Assembly: GCF_900142325.1 (NCBI RefSeq)
Contig: NZ_FRAM01000002.1
Span: 372,001-436,000, forward strand
From: Epilithonimonas mollis
Lineage (GTDB): Bacteria; Bacteroidota; Bacteroidia; Flavobacteriales; Weeksellaceae
DNA: 64,000 nt
Direction: 5' to 3'
The position numbers and the translations under genes are program-made. The notes under the pieces are model-generated. The model did not search any database and was not told where the DNA came from. It was given only the letters and a program-made list of their open reading frames with translations. The first letter of the stretch is position 1. The number at the start of each line of letters is the position of its first letter. Below, one piece after another: positions 32,176 through 40,561 of this stretch.

Positions 32176-34275
32176 TTATTGTGCTCTGTCCTTTTCATCA
32201 AATTTTATATTCTTCTTATTGAATTTTTTATTATTCCCGAAAGTATAATTCAGGCTTATTCTCAAACTTCTGCCATCCCAATAGTTGTTGAAAAATTGAC
32301 TGTTGTCCTTATAATACATATCGCCGCGAAATCTCTGTGCAAAAATATTAGTTACTGTTGCATTGATTTGCAATTGTTTTTCCATCAGGGAAACTTTGAT
32401 TCCGGAAGTTAGATCCAGATAATTATGAAAATGAGAATTCACGTTATTGTTTGGCAAACTCTGATCATAATTCAGGAATAAAGCAACCGTCCTTTTTTTG
32501 TTCAGTATAAAAGTGTTGTTGATCGAGTAGCTTAAAGATTTTCCTCTCTGTGCTTCCGCTTCGATGCCGAAAACTTCCGAAGTTTGGATGGTTGCATTCA
32601 GAGTAAAAGTTGCTTCCCAGAATTTGAAGAAAGTATCGGTGTATGAAGCATTCATTCCGTAGAAATCGTTGTTGTAATAATTCAGATAACCGCCTGTTTG
32701 GGAAATTCCGTCCAGTGAGCCAATTTGTCCAAACGCATTTTTTAGTTTTAAATAATAAATGCTGGTGGAAAATTTATTGTCAAAAGTATAACCCAGTTCA
32801 TAATTACTGATGTAAGAAGGCGTCAGTAAAGGATTTCCGGAAGAATAGGAATACGGATTTTCATACCAGCGGAACGGATTCAGATTGCTCATGCTCGGGC
32901 GGTTGATTCTTCTGGAATATGAAAGGCTGAACACATTTTTCTCATTTTTGTAAGACACAAAAGCGGAAGGAAACCATTGTCCGTAATTGAAATTGTTCAC
33001 GGTGCTTTTTACAAAAGTATTTTCATATCGGATTCCGGCTTTCGTTTCCCAATGCTCACCGAAGTTCTTCGCAAAACTTCCGTAAACAGCGTAATTTTCT
33101 TCCTGATATCTGAACTGACTTCCTTTTTCTTCATCAATGATGTAGTGATTGTTTTCAAGATTCAGATATTTCAAATCTGCAGAATTTCTGAATTGATTAA
33201 ACTTTACGCCGGTTTCAATCGTTCCAAAAGAAAAAGGCAATTCCAAATCTGCCTGAACAGAGAAAATCTGTGGCTGTACTTTCGACAGGGTTTTCACATT
33301 CTGAACGGTATTTTCGGGAAGAGATACAGTTGAAAAATTCACTTCTGTATCATTAATGTTTTTAAAGAAATTTCCGGCGAAACTCAACTTTTTTCCGAGC
33401 GAATCCAACTTCAAATCATAGTAAGTACTGAAAGTATGCGTTGGTGATTTTTCCCTGTGAAAAGTGTTGGTGATCAGATTTGTTTCTTTTAAAGCTGAAC
33501 TTATATTTCTCGTTGTGTTCAAAATATTCATTCCGTTTTTGTCCCCACCATAAATATATTCTATCCCGATTTCAGAATTCTTATTGATTTTATAAGAAGC
33601 ATTCAAGCTCGGCGTCAAATCCCGCCACATATCTTTTCTTGTAGATTCGCTGTAGTTCCGGGATTCTCCAAGAATATTGTATCTTTCATTTGAACGTTTT
33701 GCACCTTCAATATAGCTTGTTTTTAGACTTAAACTAAATTTATCGGTTTGGTAATTCAGTGTGCCATTCGTGCTTCCGTTGTGGTAAGTTCGTTGCGTCA
33801 GTCCGGAGCTGATGTTTCCGCTGAATCCAAGATTCGGGTTTTTCTTAAGAATAATATTAATCAATCCACTGTTTCCCTGCGCTTCGTATTTAGACGGTGG
33901 ACTGGTAATTACTTCAATTTTCGAAATATTCTCTGAACGTATTGATTTCAGATAATTCAAAAGAGCAGCTCCGGAAAGATTCAGCATTCTGCCATTCAAC
34001 ATTACATTGACTGAGCTTTTTCCTATGATAGAAATCGTTCCCAGGTTTTCATCCACTTTCAGCATCGGAACGTTTGCCAATGTTTCGCCGGCGTCCATTC
34101 CTTGGGAAGCGATGGATGCATCGACATTAAAAATCAATCGGTCTGCTTTTCTTTCCAGCAGTTTTTTCTTAACTAAAATATTGACCTGCTCGATTTCTTT
34201 TAAACTGTCTTTTTGATTTTGAGAGAAAGTTGCTGTTGATAAGAGTGTTGCGATGAATAGATATTTTAGTTTCAT
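32176..34275 (-). CDS. Outer-membrane beta-barrel family protein (TonB-receptor-like), second of pair
   Basis: Same layout as its downstream neighbour: signal peptide MKLKYLFIATLLSTATFSQ, plug (RLIFNVDASIASQGMDAGE, ISKIEVITSPPSKYEAQGN, GLINIILKK) and a barrel of about 550 residues. The ATG giving MKLKYLF is chosen; an upstream alternative would put 14 residues before the signal peptide. TACTTTTG lies 28 bases before it. The two proteins share plug logic but have diverged strongly in the barrel, suggesting different ligands. Confidence 0.88.
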   Translation of the reverse strand: MKLKYLFIATLLSTATFSQNQKDSLKEIEQVNILVKKKLLERKADRLIFNVDASIASQGMDAGETLANVPMLKVDENLGTISIIGKSSVNVMLNGRMLNLSGAALLNYLKSIRSENISKIEVITSPPSKYEAQGNSGLINIILKKNPNLGFSGNISSGLTQRTYHNGSTNGTLNYQTDKFSLSLKTSYIEGAKRSNERYNILGESRNYSESTRKDMWRDLTPSLNASYKINKNSEIGIEYIYGGDKNGMNILNTTRNISSALKETNLITNTFHREKSPTHTFSTYYDLKLDSLGKKLSFAGNFFKNINDTEVNFSTVSLPENTVQNVKTLSKVQPQIFSVQADLELPFSFGTIETGVKFNQFRNSADLKYLNLENNHYIIDEEKGSQFRYQEENYAVYGSFAKNFGEHWETKAGIRYENTFVKSTVNNFNYGQWFPSAFVSYKNEKNVFSLSYSRRINRPSMSNLNPFRWYENPYSYSSGNPLLTPSYISNYELGYTFDNKFSTSIYYLKLKNAFGQIGSLDGISQTGGYLNYYNNDFYGMNASYTDTFFKFWEATFTLNATIQTSEVFGIEAEAQRGKSLSYSINNTFILNKKRTVALFLNYDQSLPNNNVNSHFHNYLDLTSGIKVSLMEKQLQINATVTNIFAQRFRGDMYYKDNSQFFNNYWDGRSLRISLNYTFGNNKKFNKKNIKFDEKDRAQ

Positions 34276-34302
34276 AATTTCTAATAGTTTAATTTCTTGG
34301 TA

Positions 34303-34310
34303 CAAAAGTA
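34303..34310 (-). promoter_or_regulatory. -7 box of the barrel gene pair
   Basis: TACTTTTG on the minus strand matches TAnnTTTG and leaves a leader of about 20 bases. It shares a 171-base spacer with the divergent signalling operon. Confidence 0.5.
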
Positions 34311-34434
34311 TTTTCAAACTAATTTTTATGAAATAGCATTTAGATTTGACCCAATTTTAATCCGACCAAAATATTTTCATCGGTAAAAAATCGAGGTTCA
34401 TAGAATTTGACAAGAATAATTGATGTGTACTTTC

Positions 34435-34442
34435 TATTTTTG
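34435..34442 (+). promoter_or_regulatory. -7 box of the lipoprotein/LytS/LytTR operon
   Basis: TATTTTTG four bases before the ATG; a TTTG at 34406-34409 is 25 bases upstream of it, rather far for a -33 element. Predicts a leaderless or nearly leaderless transcript. Confidence 0.5.
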
Positions 34443-34446
34443 AAGT

Positions 34447-34794
34447 ATGAAAGATTTAATAATCATAATGGTATCGTTGCTAATGTATTCCTGTATTGGA
34501 AAACATAGAGTGGATGTTTGGAAAACGATGACGATTGCTCCAGGAGACAGCATCGTTGTTGGTAAAATAAAAGCACCAGCGGTTTTGGAAATTAAAAACT
34601 TGTCGGATGAAAACTTATTGTTGGTTTCCCAACTGAAAATGCAAAAGCAGATTTTGGCGAGATCATCGTTTTCTTACAGATTGCCAAAAAAGAGTGGTTT
34701 GATATTGGAGAATCCAACTAAGAATCCGCTTTCAATTCATTTGCATTATTCTTCTAATAAACCGATTCCAATTAATCACAAACAACTACAATGA
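34447..34794 (+). CDS. Small lipoprotein heading a two-component operon
   Basis: A 115-residue protein not recognised by family. The N-terminus MKDLIIIMVSLLMYSCIG ends in a lipobox-like YSC, so it is probably a lipoprotein. The mature part is a compact beta-rich domain (KTMTIAPGDSIVVGKIKAPAV). Its stop overlaps the kinase start by four bases (ATGA), which ties it firmly to the kinase and suggests an accessory or sensory part; no such role has been shown. Confidence 0.72.
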   Translation: MKDLIIIMVSLLMYSCIGKHRVDVWKTMTIAPGDSIVVGKIKAPAVLEIKNLSDENLLLVSQLKMQKQILARSSFSYRLPKKSGLILENPTKNPLSIHLHYSSNKPIPINHKQLQ

Positions 34795-35801
34795 AAAAAC
34801 AACAGCTCTTATTTCTTCATATATTTTATTGGAGTATTTACATTTTAGGAACATTTATATTTCCTTATTTATTATTCGGAAAACAAGCTGATTATTTCAA
34901 AATAACCTTTGCTATTACAAGTTTTATATGTTTTTACATCAATTATTTTTTTGTCATTCCGAAGTTCTTTCATCTTCAAAATCTATCTAAGACACTGCTT
35001 GCTTTTCTCTTAAGTGTTTTTTGTTTTGTATTGATTCGCTATTTTGTAGAAGAGATTTTTTCACCTTATTTTTTTGGGATTAGAAATTACAATGAGAAAA
35101 CATCTTTGAGTTTTTATTTTTATGACAATATCTATTACAGCAGTACTACGATTTTTATAAGTACAGTTTTTTGCTTGTTTAAATTAATGTCCGACGCAGA
35201 AATTGAGAAAAGGCAACTTATAGAAGAGAAAAAGAACTCAGAACTTCAAGCTTTAAAAACCCAGATCAATCCGCATTTTATCTTTAATACTTTGAATAAT
35301 ATTTATTCTTTGGTTTATCAAAATTCCGAAAAAGCTTTGCCGGCAATTGAAGAATTAAGCCAATTGTTACGATACAGCACGAAAGATTTGGAGAAAGATT
35401 TTATTCCGTTAGAGAAAGAAATTGGTTACCTGGAAAGTTTGATAGAACTCGAAAAACTCAGAATCAAGAATCCGGAATTATTGATCATTAATAAAAAAAT
35501 CAACTTCCCGACTCTGAATATTTCACCGATGCTTTTGGTTCCGTTTGTGGAAAATGCATTCAAACACGGCGATTTTTCTGCGAAAGGTTTTACTTTAAAT
35601 ATTTCTGATGAAAGTCAAAGAATTCATTTTTATCTGCAAAATTTTAAGAAATCGAAATCAAAAGATTCTGTTTCAGGAATTGGAATCGGGAATGTGAAAA
35701 AGCGACTGGAAATTCTTTATCCGAACCAACATGAACTGAATATAACAGAAAGCGAAACCGATTTTACCGTAGATTTGAAGATTGATTTGAGAAATGGATA
35801 A
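34791..35801 (+). CDS. LytS-type sensor histidine kinase
   Basis: Four membrane helices in the first 130 residues with short loops, then a helix leading to the His_kinase (PF06580) box QINPHFIFNTLNNIYSL, with the phosphorylated His at about 162. A short ATPase domain follows (LLVPFVENAFKHG as N box, GIGIGNVKKRLEILY as G box). There is no large extracellular sensor domain, so sensing is by the membrane part or a partner such as the upstream lipoprotein. It overlaps the regulator gene by eight bases. Confidence 0.92.
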   Translation: MKKQQLLFLHIFYWSIYILGTFIFPYLLFGKQADYFKITFAITSFICFYINYFFVIPKFFHLQNLSKTLLAFLLSVFCFVLIRYFVEEIFSPYFFGIRNYNEKTSLSFYFYDNIYYSSTTIFISTVFCLFKLMSDAEIEKRQLIEEKKNSELQALKTQINPHFIFNTLNNIYSLVYQNSEKALPAIEELSQLLRYSTKDLEKDFIPLEKEIGYLESLIELEKLRIKNPELLIINKKINFPTLNISPMLLVPFVENAFKHGDFSAKGFTLNISDESQRIHFYLQNFKKSKSKDSVSGIGIGNVKKRLEILYPNQHELNITESETDFTVDLKIDLRNG

Positions 35802-36480
35802 AATAAGATGCATTGTTGTAGATGACGAACCGCTGGCGGTGTCCTTGCTGGGAAGTTACGTGGAAAAAATCCCTTTTATGAAACTGGTTTTTTCCACCGA
35901 AAACCCAATCGAAGCGATGGAATTTATCCAAAATAATGAGGCCGATTTGATTTTCCTCGATATCCAGATGCCCGAACTTTCAGGGATTAATTTTATGAAA
36001 ATCGTCGGCAACAAACTCAGATACATCCTCACAACGGCTTATGCAGAATATGCATTAGAAGGTTATGACCACAATGTGATCGATTATCTTCTGAAACCGA
36101 TTTCTTTCAGTAGATTCGAAAAAAGTACGCAAAAAGCTTTGGAAAGATTTACAGTAAATGAAACCAAAGAAAATACATATTTCTTCGTCAAATCTTCCGG
36201 GCATCAACATAAAATTATTTTTGATGAAATTCTTTTCGTAGAAAGCATTAAAGATTATGTCAATATCAAGACTGAAAATCAGGAATATATCGTTCTTGAC
36301 ACATTGAAATCGCTTGAAAATCAATTGCCGGATAATTTTGCCAGGGTTCATAAATCCTTCATTCTGAACCTCGAAAAAATCGAAAAAATTGATATTAAAA
36401 ATGTTTTCCTCAGTTCTGGAAGAGAAATTCCGATTGGTGAAACATATAAATCAGATTTCCTGCTGAAATTGAAAAAATAA
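35794..36480 (+). CDS. LytTR-family response regulator
   Basis: An N-terminal receiver domain with the acidic pair DDE, phosphoacceptor Asp56 in FLDIQMPE, and KPISFSRF with the conserved Lys. The C-terminal LytTR DNA-binding domain (about residues 130-228) has FVESIKDYVNIKT and FARVHKSFILNLEKI. It forms a pair with the overlapping kinase gene. The divergent outer-membrane barrel genes are plausible targets; no binding site could be identified with confidence. Confidence 0.93.
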   Translation: MDKIRCIVVDDEPLAVSLLGSYVEKIPFMKLVFSTENPIEAMEFIQNNEADLIFLDIQMPELSGINFMKIVGNKLRYILTTAYAEYALEGYDHNVIDYLLKPISFSRFEKSTQKALERFTVNETKENTYFFVKSSGHQHKIIFDEILFVESIKDYVNIKTENQEYIVLDTLKSLENQLPDNFARVHKSFILNLEKIEKIDIKNVFLSSGREIPIGETYKSDFLLKLKK

Positions 36481-36520
36481 CAACTGATATTAACAATATT
36501 CTAAATTTATGGCTTTCAAA

Positions 36521-36551
36521 TTGTAAAACAAACCAGAATATTGTAATTTTG
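36521..36551 (+). promoter_or_regulatory. Promoter of the ACP/ligase/SDR/acyltransferase cassette
   Basis: TTG followed after 20 bases by TAATTTTG, matching the Bacteroidota -33/-7 layout; the -7 box ends 18 bases before the ACP start codon. This gives the cassette its own promoter, separate from the two-component operon. Confidence 0.6.
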
Positions 36552-36569
36552 CATCACACAACACATAGG

Positions 36570-36800
36570 ATGCAGAAAAAATTATTGGCAATTATCAATT
36601 CTATTAAAAAGAATAAATTTGAAGAAGAGATTCCGGAAATCAGGCCGGAACAAAAACTTAGAGAAGATCTCAACTTCGATTCTTTTGATCTCGCAGAACT
36701 TACCGTAAAGATAGAGGAAGAATTTGGCGTCGATATTTTCGAAGATGGATTGGTAAATACAATTGACGAAATCTATACAAAACTTAAATGTTTTTCTTAA
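36570..36800 (+). CDS. Acyl carrier protein of a dedicated acyl-transfer cassette
   Basis: A 76-residue ACP with the phosphopantetheine site DLNFDSFDLAELTVKIEEE (Ser38) and the acidic helix after it. It differs from the fatty-acid AcpP pattern (DSLD) by Phe after the Ser, which suggests a dedicated carrier. The ATG giving MQKKLLAI is chosen over a TTG inside the promoter region. It overlaps the ligase gene by 13 bases. An AMP-forming ligase, a reductase and an acyltransferase follow, so the ACP probably carries the acyl group between them. Confidence 0.88.
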   Translation: MQKKLLAIINSIKKNKFEEEIPEIRPEQKLREDLNFDSFDLAELTVKIEEEFGVDIFEDGLVNTIDEIYTKLKCFS

Positions 36801-38002
36801 TCGATCAGAATTTTTCTTTGTCATACAAAGAGATTCTGCAAAAGATTAATTCCTCTGATTCTTACACAGATTGCTATATCTATCCGGATTTGAAGGCCTT
36901 TTTCCTCAACTGGATTTTGGCTTTGGTCAATGATAAAAATATTGCATTGATGGATTCTGATATTTCCGAAAAAGAAATCACATCCAACAATCTGCAGATT
37001 AATCAACTCATCAGTATTGATACTCCAAAACAATTTAATTCTGTTCGGGAGTTAATTGATTCGATCAGAAATTCACAATCAGAGATTACGCTTTTTACTT
37101 CCGGAACAACTGGATTTACGAGAAAATTCACGCATCCTTTGAAAAACCTGGTCAGAAAAATCAACGTTTCTGAAACAAGGAAAGATGATGTCTGGGCTTT
37201 TGCATTTAATCCGACGCACGTTGCCGGTGTTCAGGTCTTCTTCCAGGCGATTCTGAATCAGAATCTTTTGGTTAATGTTTTTCTGGCTCCGAAAGATTTT
37301 ATCATCGATTCTATCAAAAAATATAAAATCACGAATCTTTCTTCCACACCCACTTTTTACCGCTTGCTTTTACCTTTGAAAGAATCTTTTGATTCGGTTA
37401 CAAAAATCACCGTTGGTGGCGAGAAATCAGATTCTCACTTGATTTCTGAAATCGGAAAAGCGTTTCCGAATGCCAGAATCAACAATGTGTATGGTTCCAC
37501 GGAAACCGGACCTTTGTTTTCTTCTCAGAATGATGAATTTTTTGTTCAAGAAAAACATATTGGTCTAATAAAAGTTGTGGATGATGAATTGTACATTCAT
37601 AAAGATTTATTCGGACAAAATTCACAATTGAATTTGATTGATGGTTTCTACGCCACCGGCGATTTGATCGAGTGGATTGATGATGAACAAAGACGATTCA
37701 GATTTACATCCAGAAAAAATGAATTGATCAATGTGGGCGGTTATAAAGTGAATCCTTACGAAGTTGAAGATGAGCTGACGCAACATGAAAGTATCAGAAA
37801 CGTAAGGGTTTACGCAAAATCAAATGCTGTTTTGGGAAATATCATCTGTTGCGAAATAGAATTACATCCTGACACAGAATTGAAGGAAGAGGACGTTCGG
37901 TTTTTTCTTAATGGAAAGATTCAAAATTTCAAAATTCCAAGAAAAATTTCGTTTGTTGATAAAATAGAATTAACCAGAACCGGAAAAAAGAAAATAGTAT
38001 GA
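36788..38002 (+). CDS. AMP-forming acyl-ACP/CoA ligase
   Basis: ANL-superfamily adenylating enzyme of 404 residues. Core motifs are present: LFTSGTTGFTRKF (A3), NVYGSTETGPLFS (A5), YATGDLIEW (A7), FTSRKNELINVGGYKVNPYE (A8 hinge) and the catalytic Lys close to the C-terminus (RTGKKKIV, A10). It is shorter than typical acyl-CoA synthetases (about 500 residues), closer to the O-succinylbenzoate-CoA ligase size. The overlap with an ACP gene suggests it charges that ACP with a free acid. The acid is unknown. Confidence 0.88.
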   Translation: MFFLIDQNFSLSYKEILQKINSSDSYTDCYIYPDLKAFFLNWILALVNDKNIALMDSDISEKEITSNNLQINQLISIDTPKQFNSVRELIDSIRNSQSEITLFTSGTTGFTRKFTHPLKNLVRKINVSETRKDDVWAFAFNPTHVAGVQVFFQAILNQNLLVNVFLAPKDFIIDSIKKYKITNLSSTPTFYRLLLPLKESFDSVTKITVGGEKSDSHLISEIGKAFPNARINNVYGSTETGPLFSSQNDEFFVQEKHIGLIKVVDDELYIHKDLFGQNSQLNLIDGFYATGDLIEWIDDEQRRFRFTSRKNELINVGGYKVNPYEVEDELTQHESIRNVRVYAKSNAVLGNIICCEIELHPDTELKEEDVRFFLNGKIQNFKIPRKISFVDKIELTRTGKKKIV

Positions 38003-38721
38003 ATGTATTGATAACGGGCATTTCCAGAGGTGTTGGCTTGGAAGTCTGCCGATTGTTTCTGAAGAAAGGACACACAGTTTATGGTATCAGCAGAACAGAA
38101 TCGGAGGAACTGAAAACTTTGGAAAAACAATATCCGGAAGATCTTTTCTTCAAAACCTTCGATTTGTCAAATCCTGAAAATATCAGGCAGGAAATTTTTA
38201 AAGATTTTGTCAAAAATCAGATTCCGATACATGTGTTAATCAATAATGCGGCGATGGCTTATGACGATATTGTCACGAATCTCAATTATGAAGATTTGAA
38301 AACAATGTTTGATGTTAATCTTTATTCTCCGATGTTTCTGACGAAATATGCGATTAGAAATATGATTTACAACCGGGTTTCCGGAAGCATTATTCATATT
38401 TCGTCAATCAGTGCGCACACGGGTTACAAAGGTTTGTCGATGTATGCAGCTTCCAAAGGTGCTTTGCAGTCATTTTCCAAAAATATTTCGAGAGAATGGG
38501 GAGAAAGAGGCATCCGTTCCAACATTGTAGTTCCCGGTTATATGGAAACTGCGATGAATGTAAAACTAACACAGGATCACAAAAACCGAATTTTCAAAAG
38601 AACCGCACTGAAAAAAGAAACCGATATGCAGTCTGTGGCAGAAACTGTTTTGTTTCTGGCAGGTGAAAAGGCAAAATCAATTACAGGACAGGAGATTTTC
38701 GTGGATTCAGGAACTCTTTAA
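37999..38721 (+). CDS. Short-chain dehydrogenase/reductase, 3-oxoacyl-ACP reductase-like
   Basis: A classical SDR of 240 residues: cofactor loop TGISRGVG near residues 6-13, NNAA, the catalytic Ser in IIHISSIS and YAASK, then the PGYMET segment and the C-terminal ITGQEIFVDSGTL typical of FabG-like enzymes. Its start overlaps the ligase stop by four bases (ATGA). Reduction of a 3-oxoacyl group on the cassette ACP is the simplest reading, giving a 3-hydroxyacyl group; a sugar substrate cannot be excluded. Confidence 0.88.
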   Translation: MNVLITGISRGVGLEVCRLFLKKGHTVYGISRTESEELKTLEKQYPEDLFFKTFDLSNPENIRQEIFKDFVKNQIPIHVLINNAAMAYDDIVTNLNYEDLKTMFDVNLYSPMFLTKYAIRNMIYNRVSGSIIHISSISAHTGYKGLSMYAASKGALQSFSKNISREWGERGIRSNIVVPGYMETAMNVKLTQDHKNRIFKRTALKKETDMQSVAETVLFLAGEKAKSITGQEIFVDSGTL

Positions 38722-38733
38722 ATAACAAAAACT

Positions 38734-39309
38734 ATGATCAATCTAATTTACAAAGCACTGAATATCATTCCAAAAGCAATTGCAAAAATTGAAAAGCTTT
38801 ATTCTTACAGCATTCTCAATTCGCATTCAGGTGTAAGACTTCACCCTGATTTGAAAATCGGGAAATCGACCACTTTTGAGTTGGATGATGATGCCAAATT
38901 TGAAATTGGAAAAAATGTGATTTGGAGAGATCATAACGCTATAAGAATCAGAAAAGGGGGAACTTTGATTTTCGGTGATAACGTTGATCTCAGTCATTAC
39001 ATCTCTATCAACTGTCTGGATAAAATCGAACTGGGCGATGATACCTGCATCGCAGAAGGCTGCAAATTTTACGATCATGACCACGCCTTCGATACAAAAC
39101 CGGAATACATCTGGCATAAAACCAAATTCAATACAGCACCAATCATCATCGGGAAAAATGTAAAAATCTACAGCAATGTTACGGTTCTGAAAGGTGTAAC
39201 CATTGGTGACAACTGTATCATTGGCGCCAACTGTGTCATTTCCAGAAATGTTCCGCCTAATTCCATCATCTTCGGAAAACACGAGTTGATGAGGTTGCCT
39301 TTGATGTAA
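38734..39309 (+). CDS. Left-handed beta-helix (hexapeptide) acyltransferase
   Basis: A 191-residue hexapeptide-repeat protein: imperfect [LIV]GxxxxI repeats are clear in ELGDDTCIAEGCKF and VTIGDNCIIGANCVISRNVP. The central loop has YDHDHAFDTKPEY with the probable catalytic His, as in WcaF/NeuD-type O- and N-acyltransferases. No signal peptide or membrane helix. As last gene of the cassette it probably moves the acyl group from ACP (or CoA) to a sugar. It ends directly before repeat copy B. Confidence 0.85.
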   Translation: MINLIYKALNIIPKAIAKIEKLYSYSILNSHSGVRLHPDLKIGKSTTFELDDDAKFEIGKNVIWRDHNAIRIRKGGTLIFGDNVDLSHYISINCLDKIELGDDTCIAEGCKFYDHDHAFDTKPEYIWHKTKFNTAPIIIGKNVKIYSNVTVLKGVTIGDNCIIGANCVISRNVPPNSIIFGKHELMRLPLM

Positions 39310-39317
39310 TTTATTTG

Positions 39318-39444
39318 GGTAGCTATTTCCGCTTTCCGTTCCCAAACCTAACAAGTGGTTTGACGAAGGCAGTCTTTTTTGCGCATGTTTTGTCTTTAAA
39401 GGTCTTTTTCAGAAAGCAAAAAAGATTTCCATTCATGTCGGGCT
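39318..39444 (+). repeat. Interspersed palindromic element, copy B (3' of acyltransferase)
   Basis: A more diverged copy, beginning eight bases after the acyltransferase stop in that gene's orientation. It keeps GGTAGCTATTTCCGCTTTCCG at the left and AAAAAAGATTTCCATTC..GTCGGGCT at the right; about 30 extra bases lie in the left arm. The inner stem CTTTTTTGC / GCAAAAAAG pairs with bases differing from copies A and C. Confidence 0.65.
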
Positions 39445-39553
39445 GCGAGTGATTGAACGTTTAGAAAACACTTTATATTTTAAACTTAAAAAATTTAAAG
39501 TAAAAAATTTGCAAAGCCGTCTTATTCGTATGGAGTCGCTATCTTTACAGCCA

Positions 39554-40105
39554 ATGGCCGAAAAAAAATCTGTATCTATTACGGAAGTCGTGAAAAACTA
39601 CGGCTCCCAACTCTTGCGCTTTATCAATTCTAAAGTGGCAAAGACGGAAGATGCGGAAGATATTCTACAGGAAGTTTGGTTTCAGACCAGCCGATTGACC
39701 AATCTTAACGAATTGGAAAACGTTGGAGCCTGGTTATACTCGGTTACAAGGAACAAAATTATTGATAGCTATCGAAAAAAGAAAACGGAATCTCTGGAAG
39801 ATTTCGTTTATCAGGACGAAGATGGTGAACTGAATGTAAAGGATATTCTTTTGGCCGATGACAGCAATAATCCGGAAATCGCGATGTTCAAAGATTTATT
39901 CTGGCAGGAACTGATGAAAGCTCTGGACGAGTTGCCGGAAAAACAAAAACGGGTGTACGTTCAAAACGAACTGGAAGATAAAACCTTGCAGGAAATTGCT
40001 GACGAAGAGGGCGAAAACATAAAAACAATTATCAGCAGAAAGTCTTATGCAGTGAAACATCTGCGCAAAAGTCTGAGAAAGCTTTATGATGATTTAAATG
40101 ATTAA
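39554..40105 (+). CDS. RNA polymerase sigma factor, ECF type
   Basis: Sigma-70 region 2 (EDAEDILQEVWFQTSRLTNL, AWLYSVTRNKIIDSYRKKK) and region 4 (LDELPEKQKRVYVQNELEDK, LQEIADEEGENIKTIISRKS). The start MAEKKSVSITEVVKNYG is preferred; an in-frame ATG 24 bases upstream is possible. The length of 183 residues is normal. Eleven bases later comes a small two-helix membrane protein that may act as its anti-sigma; no standard anti-sigma domain is visible in it. Confidence 0.9.
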   Translation: MAEKKSVSITEVVKNYGSQLLRFINSKVAKTEDAEDILQEVWFQTSRLTNLNELENVGAWLYSVTRNKIIDSYRKKKTESLEDFVYQDEDGELNVKDILLADDSNNPEIAMFKDLFWQELMKALDELPEKQKRVYVQNELEDKTLQEIADEEGENIKTIISRKSYAVKHLRKSLRKLYDDLND

Positions 40106-40116
40106 TATTTAAGAAA

Positions 40117-40497
40117 ATGAAAAGAAATAATAAAAAATTTTGGTTAGCTATTCCTTGCATAATTGCAGCAGTGGGATTATTTATTTGGTTTTTCCAGTGG
40201 CTTTGGAATAGTATCTTGCCAGATGTTTTAGGTGTAAAATTGATTAGTTACTGGCAATCATTAGGGATTTTGGTTATATCAAAAATATTATTCGTCGGGT
40301 TGGCCAATGCAAAAGAAAAATTCAAAAACCGGAATAATTTCAGAGGTCCGGATCATATGAAAGAAAACTGGAAAAAGAAATTCGAAACACAGTTCTGCGC
40401 AAGCGAAGAAGAGCGTGAAAAGTTCAAAGAAATGTGGAAACAAAGATTTGAATCTAAATTTTGCAGACAGGATATGGACGATGAAAATAGTAAATAA
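40117..40497 (+). CDS. Small membrane protein next to an ECF sigma factor, duplicated W-F-C motif
   Basis: A 126-residue protein with two membrane helices (about residues 10-34 and 46-62) and a charged C-terminal tail with two copies of a short motif: ENWKKKFETQFC and EMWKQRFESKFC. The paired aromatic and Cys positions suggest a metal or redox site. It is 11 bases after the sigma factor gene, so a regulatory link is likely. No family recognised. Confidence 0.72.
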   Translation: MKRNNKKFWLAIPCIIAAVGLFIWFFQWLWNSILPDVLGVKLISYWQSLGILVISKILFVGLANAKEKFKNRNNFRGPDHMKENWKKKFETQFCASEEEREKFKEMWKQRFESKFCRQDMDDENSK

Positions 40498-40537
40498 AGA
40501 CATTTCTCCTGCGAATCCTATATTTCATTTTTTATTC

Positions 40538-40545
40538 TAAATTTG
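40538..40545 (+). promoter_or_regulatory. -7 box of the YCII-like gene
   Basis: TAAATTTG 16 bases before the ATG, matching TAnnTTTG. No strong -33 was seen. Confidence 0.45.
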
Positions 40546-40561
40546 GAAGAAACTTAAACAA

